Shown piece after piece: positions 30,084 through 43,818 of a DNA stretch of 64,000 nt. Below the pieces are notes generated by a model. It was not told the origin of the DNA, ran no database searches, and saw nothing but the letters and a program-made list of their open reading frames with translations. The stretch's first letter is position 1. Every line of letters begins with the position of its first letter. Position numbers and translations under genes: made by a program. The stretch is from an uncultured beta proteobacterium. Lineage in GTDB: Bacteria > Pseudomonadota > Gammaproteobacteria > Burkholderiales > Burkholderiaceae_C. Location: contig CAIMZI010000107.1 in NCBI GenBank assembly GCA_903845935.1, positions 1 through 64,000 of the forward strand, read 5' to 3'.

Positions 30084-31069
30084 GCGGTTTCCAGGCCAAA
30101 TGCCTGCCTCAGGGCACGCGCTGCATCACCATGGGCTTGCGCGGCCTGCGGCAGGGCGCGACCCATCTTGATGAATTCGTGCACCACGCCCCGGTAGATT
30201 TCCAGGTCTACCGCAACGCCCCCCATGCGCAGCCTGTCGGCGTAGGCCAGGCCCTCATCCACCAGCGGGTCGCATTCGGCCAGACCCAGCCAGGCCGCAG
30301 CCACGCCGGACACATCGGCCACCTGGCCATCCGAACGCAATCCGTCCAGCGGCGCAAAGCGCCAGTCGTCGCGGTCGGCGGCGCTGCGGAGGGTGTGCTC
30401 AAAAAAGTAAGTGATGTGCGCCTGCTCCAGCACAAAGCCCTTGGCAAAGCGCCGATGCGACGCCGTATCCTGGTGCCCGGCCGTGCCGGGATAAAACAGC
30501 AGTTGCAGGGCCAGGATGAGGCCTGCGTCGCGCGCCTGAATGGCACAAACCGCAGCCAGCGTGCCACCGGCGCTGTCGCCGCCCACCGCGATGCGGCATG
30601 GGTCCAGCCCGAACCCCGCACCCTTGCCTGCCACCCATTGCACGACGTCCCAGGCATCGTCCTGTGCCACAGGAAACTTGTGTTCAGGTGCCAAACGGTA
30701 GTCCACCGACAGCACGGCGCAGCCCGCCAGATGCGCCAGCCTGCGGCACAGCGCGTCATGCGTGGCAATGCTGCCGATGGTGAAACCGCCACCATGGAAG
30801 TACACCAGCACAGGCAACTGAATGCCGGTCGGTGCGTACAGGCGCACCGGAATGTCAAAGCCGTCGCGGGCCTGGACCGAAAAGCTTTCCACACGGTCCA
30901 TGGCCTGCGGCGGGATGTCCAGCACGTCGGCAGCGCCGGCATAGGCGGCGCGCGCCTGCTGGGCAGTCATGGCGTGCATGGGGATTTTTTGCGCGCGGTG
31001 CATGCGCTCCAGTACCTTGTGCATGGTGGGCGTCAGCAGGGCCAGAGGATTGCGGTGGTGGTGATTCAT
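30080..31069 (-). CDS. Alpha/beta hydrolase, hormone-sensitive-lipase family esterase
   Basis: A 329-residue esterase of the bacterial HSL group (family IV). The oxyanion motif HGGG is in YFHGGGFTIGS, the nucleophile Ser in VGGDSAGGTLAAV, the acid near AECDPLVDEG and the His near GVVHEFIKMG, all at the expected spacing. No signal peptide is seen. ATG 31069 is preferred; an in-frame start at 31090 overlaps the HDOD gene. The HDOD gene is directly upstream on the same strand with two bases between them. Confidence 0.9.
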   Translation of the reverse strand: MNHHHRNPLALLTPTMHKVLERMHRAQKIPMHAMTAQQARAAYAGAADVLDIPPQAMDRVESFSVQARDGFDIPVRLYAPTGIQLPVLVYFHGGGFTIGSIATHDALCRRLAHLAGCAVLSVDYRLAPEHKFPVAQDDAWDVVQWVAGKGAGFGLDPCRIAVGGDSAGGTLAAVCAIQARDAGLILALQLLFYPGTAGHQDTASHRRFAKGFVLEQAHITYFFEHTLRSAADRDDWRFAPLDGLRSDGQVADVSGVAAAWLGLAECDPLVDEGLAYADRLRMGGVAVDLEIYRGVVHEFIKMGRALPQAAQAHGDAARALRQAFGLETA

Positions 31070-31071
31070 AT

Positions 31072-31878
31072 TCAGGTATGCGCGGCCCAATCAAAAGGAT
31101 CCTGCTGCAACACCATGTCGATATCCAGACCCAATGCCACCCCTACCGTCCCTGGAAAGCTCACTGCCAGCCCCCGCTCATTCATTTTTGCCTGCTTGCA
31201 GCGCGCACGCCAGGATGCCAAGTGGATCACGCCCGCCATGGGCTCGTAGACCTGGTTTTCAAAGGGCGCGTATTGGTGTTCCAGCGCATCGACCATGGCT
31301 GGAGGGAAATGCCAGATGCGGGCAAAACCGGCACTCACCGCGGCATAGCAATAGCCCAGCCTGCTGCGCTCGACCGAGACACGGCGCAGGTCCAGCGGCT
31401 CGCAGCGTTCATTGAGCAGTGCGGCGGCCTCCGGCATGGCCAGCTGTATGGCGAGTTCGCCAAAGGCGTGAATCAGGCCGCAGGTAAAAGCGGCCTGCTG
31501 GTTTTGCTTGACCACACCGGCCAGGGCACGCGACACCCTTGCCACGTCCAGGCTGTAGTCCCAAAAACGCTGCATCTGGATGCCTGGCACCGCCTTGAGC
31601 GAGGCACTTTGCGCTGCCTCCTGCGCCATGCTGCGCACCAGGCTCAGATTCAACAGCGCCAGCGCTTCCGACACGCTGTGGATCTTGCCACCGAGCTTGA
31701 AAAATTCGGAGTTGGCCAGCCGCAGCAGGCGCGTGGTCAGCGCCAGATCGGTGCTGATCAGTTGGTTGATGCGCCTGAGATCAACCTCCTTGCGGTCCAG
31801 CTCCATCAGCAGCAGGGCCACCACCTTGGGGATGCTGGGGAGCTTGAACTGGTGCTGCAACAATTCGTTGAGATTCAT
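31072..31878 (-). CDS. HDOD domain signalling protein
   Basis: A 268-residue single-domain HDOD protein, a relative of HD hydrolases that has lost the metal site. The hallmark opening LPSIPKVVALLLMEL, the middle ISTDLALTTRLLRLANS and the IHSVSEALALLNL segment are clear. HDOD proteins act in regulation of motility, virulence or stress through unknown partners. No second domain is attached. A CATAAT-like -10 is visible on the minus strand at 31910-31915, just upstream. Confidence 0.88.
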   Translation of the reverse strand: MNLNELLQHQFKLPSIPKVVALLLMELDRKEVDLRRINQLISTDLALTTRLLRLANSEFFKLGGKIHSVSEALALLNLSLVRSMAQEAAQSASLKAVPGIQMQRFWDYSLDVARVSRALAGVVKQNQQAAFTCGLIHAFGELAIQLAMPEAAALLNERCEPLDLRRVSVERSRLGYCYAAVSAGFARIWHFPPAMVDALEHQYAPFENQVYEPMAGVIHLASWRARCKQAKMNERGLAVSFPGTVGVALGLDIDMVLQQDPFDWAAHT

Positions 31879-31947
31879 GGAGGAAGGCTAATTGCACAGG
31901 ATGCCCATTATGTGCCGCAAGACAAGCCGCGCGTTCCAGCAAGGCAC

Positions 31948-34338
31948 CTAGCGTTTCAACTTGGCGAAGGCGCTGGCCATGGCGGAGTTCTGGCCAAGAC
32001 CTTCATCGCGGCGGCTGCCCTGCTGGCGCTCACCGCGTGCCGGGCCTTGGTAGCGGTTGTCACCGGCCTTGTCGGAAGCAGAACGCGCCGGTGCGGCGCC
32101 AAGCTTCATGGTCAGGGCAATGCGCTTGCGCGCCACATCCACCTCCACCACCTGTACCTTGACGATGTCGCCGGTCTTGACCACCTCGCGCGCATCGCTG
32201 ACAAACTTGTGAGCCAATTGGCTGACATGAACCAGACCGTCCTGGTGCACGCCCAGATCAATAAAGGCGCCAAAGGCCGCCACATTGCTGACCGTGCCCT
32301 CCAAAATCATGCCCTCTTTGAGGTCCTTGATGTCTTCCACGCCGTCGTTGAAGCGCGCCACCTTGAAGTCCGGACGCGGGTCACGGCCCGGCTTTTCCAG
32401 CTCGCCCAAAATGTCCTTGACCGTGATGACGCCGAAGTGGGCGTTGGCAAACAGCTCCGGGCGCAGTGTTTTCAGCATGTCGGCCCGGCCCATGAGCTCA
32501 GCCACCGGCTTGCCGGTCTTGGCCATGATCTGTTCCACCACGGCATAGGTTTCTGGGTGCACGCCGGTGATGTCCAGGGGATTGGTGCCGCCGCGTATGC
32601 GCAGAAAACCCGCGCTCTGCTCAAAGGTCTTGGCACCCAGGCCTGTCACCTTGAGCAAGTCCTGGCGGCTGGCAAAGGCGCCGTTGGCCTCGCGCCAGCG
32701 CACCACCGCCTTGGCCACGGTACCGGACAAGCCGGAGACGCGCGACAACAAAGGCACGCTGGCAGTGTTCAGGTCCACGCCCACCGCATTGACGCAGTCT
32801 TCGACCACGGTTTCCAGCGACTTGGCCAGCGCGCTCTGGTTCACATCATGTTGGTACTGGCCGACGCCAATGCTCTTGGGGTCGATCTTCACCAGTTCGG
32901 CCAGCGGGTCCTGCAATCGCCTGGCAATGCTGGCAGCACCGCGCAGGCTAACGTCCACATCGGGCATTTCCTGCGAGGCAAATTCGCTGGCGGAATACAC
33001 AGAGGCTCCGGCCTCGGACACCACCACCTTGTCGATAGAAGGCGCATCCCCCTTGCTCATGAGCTTGATTAGGTCGGCAGCCAGTTTGTCGGTCTCGCGG
33101 CTGGCCGTGCCGTTGCCAATGGCAATCAGGTTCACGCCGTGGCGCAGGCACAGGGCGCCCAGGGTGTGCAGCGAGCCTTCCCAGTCGCGGCGCGGTTCGT
33201 GCGGAAACACGGTGGAGGTTTCCACCAGCTTTCCCGTCGCATCCACCACCGCCACCTTTACGCCGGTGCGAATGCCGGGGTCCAGGCCCATCACGACGCG
33301 CGGGCCGGCCGGGGCCGCCAGCAAGAGGTCGCGCAGATTGTCTGCAAACACCTTGATCGCCACCTTTTCGGCGTCTTCACGCAGGCGGGCAAACAGGTCG
33401 CGCTCGGTGGACAGGCTGAGCTTGACCTTCCAGGTCCAGGCAACACATCTACGGAGCAGGTCATCCCCCGCCCTGCCCTGGTGGCTCCAGCCCAGACGCA
33501 GCGCCAGGCGCCCCTCGGCCAGCGTCACCACGGGTGCCGGCCGCACTTTTGTAGCACCTGCGGATACCGCGACAGGTGCTGCCACTGGCGGCTCGGGCAG
33601 CACTAGCTTGGCGTCCAGCATGTCGAGGGCGCGGCCGCGGAACACGGCAAGCGCCCGGTGCGAGGGCACCCGGCCGATCGGCTCGTCGTAGGCAAAGTAA
33701 TCGCGAAACTTGGCCACATCGGGGTTGGTTTCGTCCTTGCCGGCCATGAGCGTCGATTGCAGCAGCCCTTCATGCCACAGCCATTCGCGCAGGTCCTGCA
33801 CCAGCACCGGATCCTCGGCCCAGCGCTCGGACAGGATGTCGCGCACGCCATCCAAGACGGCCTGCACGGTCGTGAAGTCGTCGCCGGCCTCGGTCTTTTC
33901 TGACAACACAAAGGGGGCAGCCTCGTCGGCGGGAACCAACGCCGGATTCGCAAACAGCTTGTCGGCCAGGGGTTCGATACCGGCCTCGCGGGCAATCATG
34001 CCCTTGGTGCGGCGCTTGGGCTTGAACGGCAGGTACAGGTCTTCGAGTTCCTGCTTGGTCGGGCAAGCGGCTATGGCTGCCAAGAGGGCTGGGGTCATCT
34101 TGCCCTGCTCCTCAATGCTCTTGACCACCGCCAACTTGCGGTCGCGCAGTTCGCGCAGGTAACTGAGGCGCACCTCAAGCTCGCGCAGTTGGATGTCGTC
34201 CAGGCCGTCGGTGGCTTCCTTGCGGTAGCGGGCGATAAAAGGCACGGTAGCGCCGCCATCGAGCAGGGCGACTGCGGTCTCCACCTGATTCGGACGGACA
34301 CGGATTTCTTGCGCGATTTGCGCGATGATTTTTTGCAT
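31948..34338 (-). CDS. tex: S1 RNA-binding transcription accessory protein Tex
   Basis: A 796-residue highly conserved nucleic-acid-binding protein. In order: N-terminal helical region (IAQEIRVRPNQVETAVALLD, VPFIARYRKEATDGLDD), YqgF RNase H-like domain (VVMGLDPGIRTGVKVAVVD), helix-hairpin-helix region (FEQSAGFLRIRGGTNPLD), and C-terminal S1 domain (GMILEGTVSNVAAFGAFIDLGVHQDGLVHVSQ). A Ser/Arg/Gly-rich tail ends it. It is slightly longer than E. coli YhgF, with a Pro/Val/Ala-rich insert near residues 250-265. Divergent from the chemoreceptor gene across 150 bases. Confidence 0.95.
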   Translation of the reverse strand: MQKIIAQIAQEIRVRPNQVETAVALLDGGATVPFIARYRKEATDGLDDIQLRELEVRLSYLRELRDRKLAVVKSIEEQGKMTPALLAAIAACPTKQELEDLYLPFKPKRRTKGMIAREAGIEPLADKLFANPALVPADEAAPFVLSEKTEAGDDFTTVQAVLDGVRDILSERWAEDPVLVQDLREWLWHEGLLQSTLMAGKDETNPDVAKFRDYFAYDEPIGRVPSHRALAVFRGRALDMLDAKLVLPEPPVAAPVAVSAGATKVRPAPVVTLAEGRLALRLGWSHQGRAGDDLLRRCVAWTWKVKLSLSTERDLFARLREDAEKVAIKVFADNLRDLLLAAPAGPRVVMGLDPGIRTGVKVAVVDATGKLVETSTVFPHEPRRDWEGSLHTLGALCLRHGVNLIAIGNGTASRETDKLAADLIKLMSKGDAPSIDKVVVSEAGASVYSASEFASQEMPDVDVSLRGAASIARRLQDPLAELVKIDPKSIGVGQYQHDVNQSALAKSLETVVEDCVNAVGVDLNTASVPLLSRVSGLSGTVAKAVVRWREANGAFASRQDLLKVTGLGAKTFEQSAGFLRIRGGTNPLDITGVHPETYAVVEQIMAKTGKPVAELMGRADMLKTLRPELFANAHFGVITVKDILGELEKPGRDPRPDFKVARFNDGVEDIKDLKEGMILEGTVSNVAAFGAFIDLGVHQDGLVHVSQLAHKFVSDAREVVKTGDIVKVQVVEVDVARKRIALTMKLGAAPARSASDKAGDNRYQGPARGERQQGSRRDEGLGQNSAMASAFAKLKR

Positions 34339-34488
34339 GGGGAAAGGACGGAAAACTCAAAAAACGGCGCCACAAGGGGCGCTCACACTCTGGGTCGGGA
34401 GTTTGCCACAGCACATTCGTCCCTAGGCGCACGGTGACACCGAAATGGTGCCCATAATGGTGCCTAACGAAAATTAAAGAGGAACACA

Positions 34489-37077
34489 TTGAACACACGC
34501 ACTTTGTCGTCGGGTGGACCGCTCAGCCGTCTATCCATCAAATGGAAGCTGGCGTTGCTGGCGGGTGTCGGGGCCGTGGTGCTGGTGGTGCTATCTGCGC
34601 TGCTGCTGTGGCTGCAGTTCCAGAGCAGCTACGAGGCACGCAAAACCTCCATCAAGCAGAGTGTGGAAGTGGTGACCTCGATCGTGGATTCCAGCTACCA
34701 ACAGGAACTAAAAGGTCTGCTCAGCCACGAGCAGGCGCAAGCGCAGGCCATCAAGGCCGTGAACGACGCGCGCTACGCAGGCAACGAGTACTTCTGGATC
34801 AACGACATGGATGTGCGCTTGATTGCCCACCCCTTTAAACCCGAACTCAATGGCAAAGACGTGAGTGGCGTGAAGGATCCGGATGGCAATGCCGTGTTTG
34901 TGCGCTTTGTCGATACCGTGAAGAAGGACGGTGCGGGCTACCTGAGCTACCTCTGGCCCAAGCCCGGCCAGGAGCAGCCGGTAGAAAAGGTCTCCTATGT
35001 GAGCGGCTTCAAACCCTGGGGTTGGGTCATCGGTTCCGGCCTGTACATGGACGAGCTGCGCACTGAATTCATGCGGGAACTCAAACAAGTGGCAGCGGCC
35101 ATTGCGCTCGCCCTGGCGCTAACTGCCGCCATGGCCTTCACCATCGCGCGCAGCATTTTGCAACCGCTGGCGCGTGCCGTTGCCGTGGCCCAGGCCGTGG
35201 CCCAAGGCAGGCTGGACAATGACGTCACCACCACGGCGAGCGACGAGACCGGTCAGCTCCTGCATGCCATGGGCGCTATGCAAACGACGCTGGTGGCCTT
35301 CAACGCCGCACAAACCGAGATGGCGCACCGCCACAAGCAGCTGGGCGAGACCAGCCACCTGATGCCCGTCGAGGAATTTGCCGGGGCCTTTGGCACCATG
35401 GCGGCAGACTTCAACCAGATGGTGAGCGCGCAGTCGGAATTGAATGCGCGTCTGGTGCAACTGATTGGCCAGTATGCGCAGGGCCAGTTTGACGATCGGA
35501 TGGAGGCCTTACCCGGCGAGAAGAGGAAAATCAGCGATGCCGCCGAAGGTGCACGCGCGCAAATGTTGGCCGCCGACACCGCCGCGCGCTTCAATGCCCG
35601 CATCAAGGCGGCGCTGGACAATGTCAGCCTGCCGGTGCGCATAGCCGCCGATGACGGCCGCCTGCTCTACATCAACCACGCCTTGCGCGATGTATTGCGA
35701 CGCGATGTGCACGCGTTTGGCAAACAGATTCCCGGCTTCGATCCAGAGCACATTGTCGGCGGCAGCGTGGGCGTGTTTTACGCCGACCCGCAGGCGGCGC
35801 TGGGGCGCTTGCGCAGCCTGATCGGCACCGTGCAGTCGCACCTGGAACTGGGTGGACGCATGTACCAGCTCACCACCACCGCGGTTATTGCCGATGGCGG
35901 CGAGCGCTTGGGTACGATCGGCCAGTGGCTGGACGTGACCGACCAAGTGGCTGCAGAAAAGGAAGTGGATGCGCTGGTGCAGGCCGCAGCACTGGGCAAC
36001 TTCAGCCAGCGTCTGGCAGCCCAGGGCAAGACCGGTTTTTTTGCCAGCCTGACCAGCGGCATGAACACCTTGATGGACACCAGCGAGAAGGGCTTGAGCG
36101 ATGTGGCACAGCTGCTGAGCGCCTTTGCCGCAGGCGATTTGACGCATCGCATTGAGCGCGACTACGCCGGCCTCTTTGGCGAGGTCAAGCAAAACGCCAA
36201 CGCCACGGCCGACAACCTGACGCGCGTGTTGGACGAGGTGCATGCCGCCGCCGACCAGCTCACCAGTGCCGCCAACCAGGTGAGCGCCACTGCCCAGTCA
36301 CTGTCGCAAGCCGCCAGCCAACAGGCCGCCAGCGTCGAGCAGACCAGTGCGACCATGGATACCATGTCCGCCTCCATTAGTCAGAACAGCGACAACGCCC
36401 GCGTCACAGACGGCATGGCCACCCAAACCAGCAAGGAAGCCGGTGACGGCGGTCGGGCGGTGAATGACACGGTGGCGGCAATGAAGCAAATCGCCTCCAA
36501 GATCGGCATCGTTGATGACATTGCCTACCAGACCAATTTGCTGGCGCTCAACGCAGCCATTGAAGCGGCCAGGGCCGGTGAACATGGCAAGGGCTTTGCC
36601 GTGGTGGCCGCCGAGGTGCGTAAACTGGCCGAGCGTAGCCAGGCTGCGGCCAAGGAGATTGGCGAGCTGGCCATCCGCAGCGTATCCACCGCCGAGCACG
36701 CCGGCAAGCTGCTAGACGCCATCGTGCCCAGCATCCAGAAAACCAGCGAACTGGTGCAGGAAATTGCCGCCGCCAGCTCGGAGCAAAGCGAATCAGTGGT
36801 GCAAATTGGCGGAGCCATGGGGCAGTTGACCCGGGCCACGCAACAAAATGCGTCGGCCTCGGAAGAGCTGGCCGCAACCAGCGAAGAGCTGTCGGCCCAG
36901 GCCGAGGCGCTGCAGCAAAGCATTGCCTTCTTCAAGACGGCGGAAAGTGTTGCGGTGGCCGGCGCCCCAAGCCCGCGCCAAGAACGCCGCAGCAGCGCGC
37001 CGCACCCTACGGAGCGTGCGCAGCGCGTGGCAACGGCCGCGCCGCGCCTGGGAGGTGGCAACTTCAGGCCTTATTAA
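34489..37077 (+). CDS. Methyl-accepting chemotaxis protein with Cache sensor, PAS and tandem HAMP
   Basis: An 862-residue chemoreceptor. A membrane helix (about 18-42), a periplasmic single-Cache domain ([31 protein letters not shown]) and a second helix (about 203-224) are followed by HAMP (about 225-275), a PAS-like segment (about 365-480), a second HAMP-like region and the signalling hairpin. The tip reads [23 protein letters not shown]. There is no C-terminal pentapeptide for CheR. The start is TTG 34489 after AAAGAGG. Its last 14 bases overlap the converging pap gene. Confidence 0.92.
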   Translation: MNTRTLSSGGPLSRLSIKWKLALLAGVGAVVLVVLSALLLWLQFQSSYEARKTSIKQSVEVVTSIVDSSYQQELKGLLSHEQAQAQAIKAVNDARYAGNEYFWINDMDVRLIAHPFKPELNGKDVSGVKDPDGNAVFVRFVDTVKKDGAGYLSYLWPKPGQEQPVEKVSYVSGFKPWGWVIGSGLYMDELRTEFMRELKQVAAAIALALALTAAMAFTIARSILQPLARAVAVAQAVAQGRLDNDVTTTASDETGQLLHAMGAMQTTLVAFNAAQTEMAHRHKQLGETSHLMPVEEFAGAFGTMAADFNQMVSAQSELNARLVQLIGQYAQGQFDDRMEALPGEKRKISDAAEGARAQMLAADTAARFNARIKAALDNVSLPVRIAADDGRLLYINHALRDVLRRDVHAFGKQIPGFDPEHIVGGSVGVFYADPQAALGRLRSLIGTVQSHLELGGRMYQLTTTAVIADGGERLGTIGQWLDVTDQVAAEKEVDALVQAAALGNFSQRLAAQGKTGFFASLTSGMNTLMDTSEKGLSDVAQLLSAFAAGDLTHRIERDYAGLFGEVKQNANATADNLTRVLDEVHAAADQLTSAANQVSATAQSLSQAASQQAASVEQTSATMDTMSASISQNSDNARVTDGMATQTSKEAGDGGRAVNDTVAAMKQIASKIGIVDDIAYQTNLLALNAAIEAARAGEHGKGFAVVAAEVRKLAERSQAAAKEIGELAIRSVSTAEHAGKLLDAIVPSIQKTSELVQEIAAASSEQSESVVQIGGAMGQLTRATQQNASASEELAATSEELSAQAEALQQSIAFFKTAESVAVAGAPSPRQERRSSAPHPTERAQRVATAAPRLGGGNFRPY

Positions 37078-38638
37078 GCTTGGCAGTGCGCTTGATTTTT
37101 TTCTTCGACGCGTCGCGGAGCTTGCTCTGCTTGCCTTTGCGTGCAGGCGCGGGGTCTGGCTCCTTGAGTGCCTCCTCTAGGCGCTCGCACAGGGTGCGCA
37201 AGATTTTCACCCTGGCGAAGTTTTTGTCATTGGACTCGACCAGCGTCCATGGCACCTCACCGGTGCTGGTGCGCTCCACCATCTCACAGATGGCCAGCTG
37301 GTAGGCATCCCACTTGTCGCGGTTGCGCCAGTCTTCTTCGGTGATTTTGAAGCGCTTGAAGGCGATTTGCTCGCGCTCCTTGAAGCGTTTGAGCTGCTCC
37401 TCCTGGCTGATTTGCAGCCAGAATTTCACCACGATGGTGCCGGCCTCCACCAGTTCGTGTTCGAAGTCGTTGATCTCGCTGTAGGCGCGTTGCCAGTCTG
37501 CCGGTACGCAAAAGCCCTCCACCCGCTCCACCAGCACCCGGCCATACCAGGTGCGGTCAAAAATCGTCATGTGCTTGTGGCGCGGCAAATGCCGCCAAAA
37601 GCGCCACAGATAGGGTTGCGCCCTCTCCTCTTCGGTGGGAGCCGCCACCGGAACCACTTGGAACTGCCGCGCATCCAGCGCCGCCGTGATGCGCCGGATG
37701 GCGCCGCCCTTGCCGGCCGCATCCGCGCCTTCAAAGGCCAGCACCAGGGAGCGATTCTTGAAACGCGGATCACGCGCCAGCTCACTCAAGCGGCCCTGTA
37801 ACCGGCCCATTTCGGTCCGGTATTTGCTGGCCGCCAGAGCCTGAGTCAGGTCGAGTTCGGACAACACATTGCGGCCGTCGCTGTCCACCCGCACGATGGG
37901 CGCCAGCGCCGCTGCAGGCGGCGTCTTTCCACCCAGTCTGGCGTTCAGCGCCGCCAGGATGACCTGCCCGACCTTGAGCGAGCGATAGCGGTCGTCCTCG
38001 CCTTCCACAATCACCCAGGGAGCCACCGCCGTGTTGGTCATGCGCAGCAGGTGGCTAGACACCTCCTGCAGCTTGCCATAGGTTTTCAGGCGACCCCAGT
38101 GCCAGGGCGTCACTCGCCAGGCGGTATGCGGATCGCTCTCCAGCGCCTTGAAGCGCTCACGTTGCGCTTTTTGCGTCAGGTGAATCCAGAACTTCAGCAC
38201 CAGCGCACCCTCGTTGATCAGCATCGCCTCAAAGCGATTGATCTGGGCCGAGCGCGCGTCCAGCTCCATTTCGGACAAGTCGCCCTGGATGCGCATGCGT
38301 ATCGGGTCGGAATACCAGGAGCCGTAAAAAATGCCCACGCGCCCCCTGGGCGGAAGCGAGCGCCAGTAGCGCCACATGGCCGGGCGCTCGCGCTCCTCAT
38401 CGGTGGCGGCCTCAAAGGCCTGGGTGGACAGAAAACGCGGGTCCATCCAGTCATACAGCACGCTGATGGTTTCGCGCTTGCCGGAACCGTCTTCGCCGCT
38501 GATCAGCACCACCACCGGGATTTTGCTTTCGGCAAACAGTCTGGCCTGTGCCTCGAGCAGGGCCTCGCGCAATGCGGGCACCTCCTCCTTGAAGCGGGCC
38601 TTGCTGACCCGGTGACCGATTTCTGCGGATTCGAACAT
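37064..38638 (-). CDS. pap: Polyphosphate:AMP phosphotransferase (two-domain PPK2, Pap)
   Basis: A 524-residue protein with two PPK2 domains in tandem, the architecture of Pap, which makes ADP from AMP using polyphosphate. The C-terminal domain has a complete Walker A ([15 protein letters not shown]) and lid ([15 protein letters not shown]). The N-terminal domain has the altered P-loop [13 protein letters not shown] and GSWYSDPI, probably a structural copy. A Lys/Arg-rich tail ends the chain. Its 3' end overlaps the chemoreceptor gene on the other strand by 14 bases. Confidence 0.9.
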   Translation of the reverse strand: MFESAEIGHRVSKARFKEEVPALREALLEAQARLFAESKIPVVVLISGEDGSGKRETISVLYDWMDPRFLSTQAFEAATDEERERPAMWRYWRSLPPRGRVGIFYGSWYSDPIRMRIQGDLSEMELDARSAQINRFEAMLINEGALVLKFWIHLTQKAQRERFKALESDPHTAWRVTPWHWGRLKTYGKLQEVSSHLLRMTNTAVAPWVIVEGEDDRYRSLKVGQVILAALNARLGGKTPPAAALAPIVRVDSDGRNVLSELDLTQALAASKYRTEMGRLQGRLSELARDPRFKNRSLVLAFEGADAAGKGGAIRRITAALDARQFQVVPVAAPTEEERAQPYLWRFWRHLPRHKHMTIFDRTWYGRVLVERVEGFCVPADWQRAYSEINDFEHELVEAGTIVVKFWLQISQEEQLKRFKEREQIAFKRFKITEEDWRNRDKWDAYQLAICEMVERTSTGEVPWTLVESNDKNFARVKILRTLCERLEEALKEPDPAPARKGKQSKLRDASKKKIKRTAKLNKA

Positions 38639-38692
38639 ACAAGCTCCTCTGCTGGATGTGCTCGATTTTGTACCTGCAGATACAAGAATGCC

Positions 38693-38722
38693 AAAAAAAA
38701 CCCTCCGAAGAGGGCTTTTTTT
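38693..38722 (-). terminator. Intrinsic terminator with UUCG tetraloop
   Basis: Read on the minus strand: stem CCCTC, tetraloop TTCG closed by a C-G pair, stem GAGGG, then eight T. A run of A with seven T on the other side makes it usable in both directions. It lies 25 bases downstream of the small basic protein gene and ahead of pap, separating the two. Confidence 0.85.
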
Positions 38723-38746
38723 GGGGCGGCCTAGAAGCCGCCGAGA

Positions 38747-38917
38747 TCAACCACCCTTGCTGGGGCGCTTGCCGGGGTTCTTTTTGCTGCGTGTAGAGAC
38801 GCCGCGTTCCAGGCTGATGCGCTGGCCACGACCGCCCGTTGGCAGGGTAAAACCAGGCATGGTTGCGGGACGGGGAGTGGATTTGCGATCAGCTTCGGTA
38901 ACGATTTTGTTGCCCAT
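38747..38917 (-). CDS. Small basic conserved-type protein, function unknown
   Basis: A 56-residue open frame starting ATG (38915-38917 on the plus strand read as CAT) and ending TGA. The product begins MGNKIVTEADRKS and is rich in Gly, Arg, Lys, Pro and Ser, with a strongly basic tail RSKKNPGKRPSKGG. I recall similar short proteins in other Burkholderiales, but cannot verify this. It has its own intrinsic terminator. The basic character suggests RNA, ribosome or nucleic-acid contact, which is a guess. Confidence 0.65.
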   Translation of the reverse strand: MGNKIVTEADRKSTPRPATMPGFTLPTGGRGQRISLERGVSTRSKKNPGKRPSKGG

Positions 38918-39047
38918 TTGGTGTTCCAGGAGAAATAAGTAAAGACCCCCTATTGGAACATTTTTTTTGGCCAGATCTTTTCCATCATTTCAGGCGTCTT
39001 TTAGCCCCTTGCCGCTGCAACTTTTGCACCTGCGCCACAATCCATCC

Positions 39048-39977
39048 ATGCAAGCTTTCTACAGCGACCGCTTTGTGTTGCCCTTGCCTCCCGGCCACCG
39101 TTTCCCGATGGAGAAGTACCAGCTGCTGCGCGACCGCTTGAATGCCGATCTGCCACAGCTGCGCATGCTGCAGGCGCCCGAGGCCAGCGAGGGTGAGTTG
39201 GCTCTGGCGCATGAGCCGGCCTATATCCAGGCCATCGCCGAGGGCACGGTGGACGCGAAAATCCTGCGCGAGATCGGCTTTCCCTGGAGCCCAGCGATGG
39301 CGGCACGGGCCAGGCGTTCGGTCGGCGGCACCGTAGCCGCCGGGCGTGCCGCTATGGCCGAGGGCCTTGCCGCCAATCTGGCGGGTGGCACCCACCATTC
39401 CTATGCGCACAAGGGCGGTGGCTTTTGCGTGTTCAATGACATGGCCGTCACTGCAAGGGTGCTGCAGGTCGAATGGGGTCGCCGCCATGGCAGCCGTGCG
39501 ACTCCGCTGCAGGTGGCCATCATTGACCTGGATGTGCACCAGGGCAATGGCACGGCCAGCATCTTCAAAAACGACCGCAGCGTGTTCACCTTGTCGCTGC
39601 ACGGCGAGAAGAACTTTCCCTTTCGCAAGGAAGACAGCGACATCGACGTCGCCCTTCCCGACGGCTGCACCGACGGCGACTATCTGGCCGCACTGGAAAA
39701 TGCCCTACTGGAACTGGAGGGCCGCTTTGACCCCGGCGTGGTGCTCTACCTGGCCGGGGCCGACCCGCACGAGGGCGACCGCCTGGGCCGCCTGAAAATC
39801 AGCTATGACGGCATGCAGGCGCGCGACCGCCGCATTTTCGACTGGTGTTTTACGCGCCGCCTGCCTTGCGCCTTCGCGATGGGCGGAGGATACGGCAGCA
39901 ACATTCAAACCACGCTGCAGGTGCAGGCCAACACCTACGCAGTGGCGCTGGAATACTGGCAGCGCTGGCAAGGCTAA
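39048..39977 (+). CDS. Histone deacetylase-family amidohydrolase
   Basis: A 309-residue zinc amidohydrolase of the acetoin utilisation/HDAC superfamily. Catalytic and metal-binding segments appear in order: [19 protein letters not shown] (His-Asp charge relay), [14 protein letters not shown] (Asp and His zinc ligands), [11 protein letters not shown] (Asp ligand), and GGGYG near the end. Bacterial members deacetylate polyamines, acetyl-lysine or other small amides; the substrate is unknown here. ATG 39048 gives the usual N-terminus. It converges on def with a four-base overlap. Confidence 0.9.
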   Translation: MQAFYSDRFVLPLPPGHRFPMEKYQLLRDRLNADLPQLRMLQAPEASEGELALAHEPAYIQAIAEGTVDAKILREIGFPWSPAMAARARRSVGGTVAAGRAAMAEGLAANLAGGTHHSYAHKGGGFCVFNDMAVTARVLQVEWGRRHGSRATPLQVAIIDLDVHQGNGTASIFKNDRSVFTLSLHGEKNFPFRKEDSDIDVALPDGCTDGDYLAALENALLELEGRFDPGVVLYLAGADPHEGDRLGRLKISYDGMQARDRRIFDWCFTRRLPCAFAMGGGYGSNIQTTLQVQANTYAVALEYWQRWQG

Positions 39978-40513
39978 TCGTCTTGATTGACTGCCATCTC
40001 GGCGAACAGCACCTCGGTAAATCCAAACTGCCTGAAGTCGCGCACCCGCATGGGGTAGAGCTTGCCCCACAGGTGGTCGCATTCGTGCTGCACCACGCGG
40101 GCGTGAAAACCATCCACCGTGCGGTCGATGGCATCGCCATATTGGTCAAAGCCGGTATAGCGGACATGGGCCCAGCGCGGCACCATGCCTCGCAGACCCG
40201 GCACCGACAAACAGCCTTCCCAGTCGCTTTCCTCGGCTTCACTCAACGGCGTGATGGTGGGGTTGATCAGCACCGTGGGCTGCACCACCGGTCGGTCCGG
40301 GTAGCGCGGGTTGCGCTCAAAGCTGCCAAACACCACCAGCTGCAGATCGACACCGATTTGTGGTGCGGCAAGGCCAGCGCCATTGGCTGCGCGCATGGTA
40401 TCGAGCATGTCGGTGATCAGCAGGTGCAGCTCATCGCTGTCGAAATCGGTCACCTTTTGGGCCATGCGCAGCAGGCGGGCATCACCCATTTTCAGAATGT
40501 CTCTTACCGTCAT
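39974..40513 (-). CDS. def: Peptide deformylase
   Basis: A 179-residue metalloenzyme that removes the formyl group from nascent proteins. All three motifs are intact: [18 protein letters not shown] with the metal Cys, and HECDHL with two metal His and the catalytic Glu. It is not next to fmt, where the primary def usually lies, so it may be a second paralogue. It ends in a four-base overlap with the converging amidohydrolase gene and lies downstream of ligA on the same strand, 61 bases away. Confidence 0.94.
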   Translation of the reverse strand: MTVRDILKMGDARLLRMAQKVTDFDSDELHLLITDMLDTMRAANGAGLAAPQIGVDLQLVVFGSFERNPRYPDRPVVQPTVLINPTITPLSEAEESDWEGCLSVPGLRGMVPRWAHVRYTGFDQYGDAIDRTVDGFHARVVQHECDHLWGKLYPMRVRDFRQFGFTEVLFAEMAVNQDD

Positions 40514-40574
40514 TAAAAAATCTCCGTGCTGTGCACTGCGATGCGCATTGCATTTGGGGCGGCCAGGCGCGCAC

Positions 40575-43813
<3,239 letters not shown>

Positions 43814-43818
43814 GCTTT

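Noticed and set aside
30832-33072. Open frame of over 700 codons on the plus strand opposite the esterase, HDOD and tex genes
   Set aside because: It crosses three well-supported minus-strand genes and their gaps, and has no domain signature.
34339-34488. Sigma-70 promoter for the chemoreceptor at GTGACA (34434-34439) and CATAAT (34453-34458)
   Set aside because: The spacer is only 13 bases, too short to propose as a working promoter.
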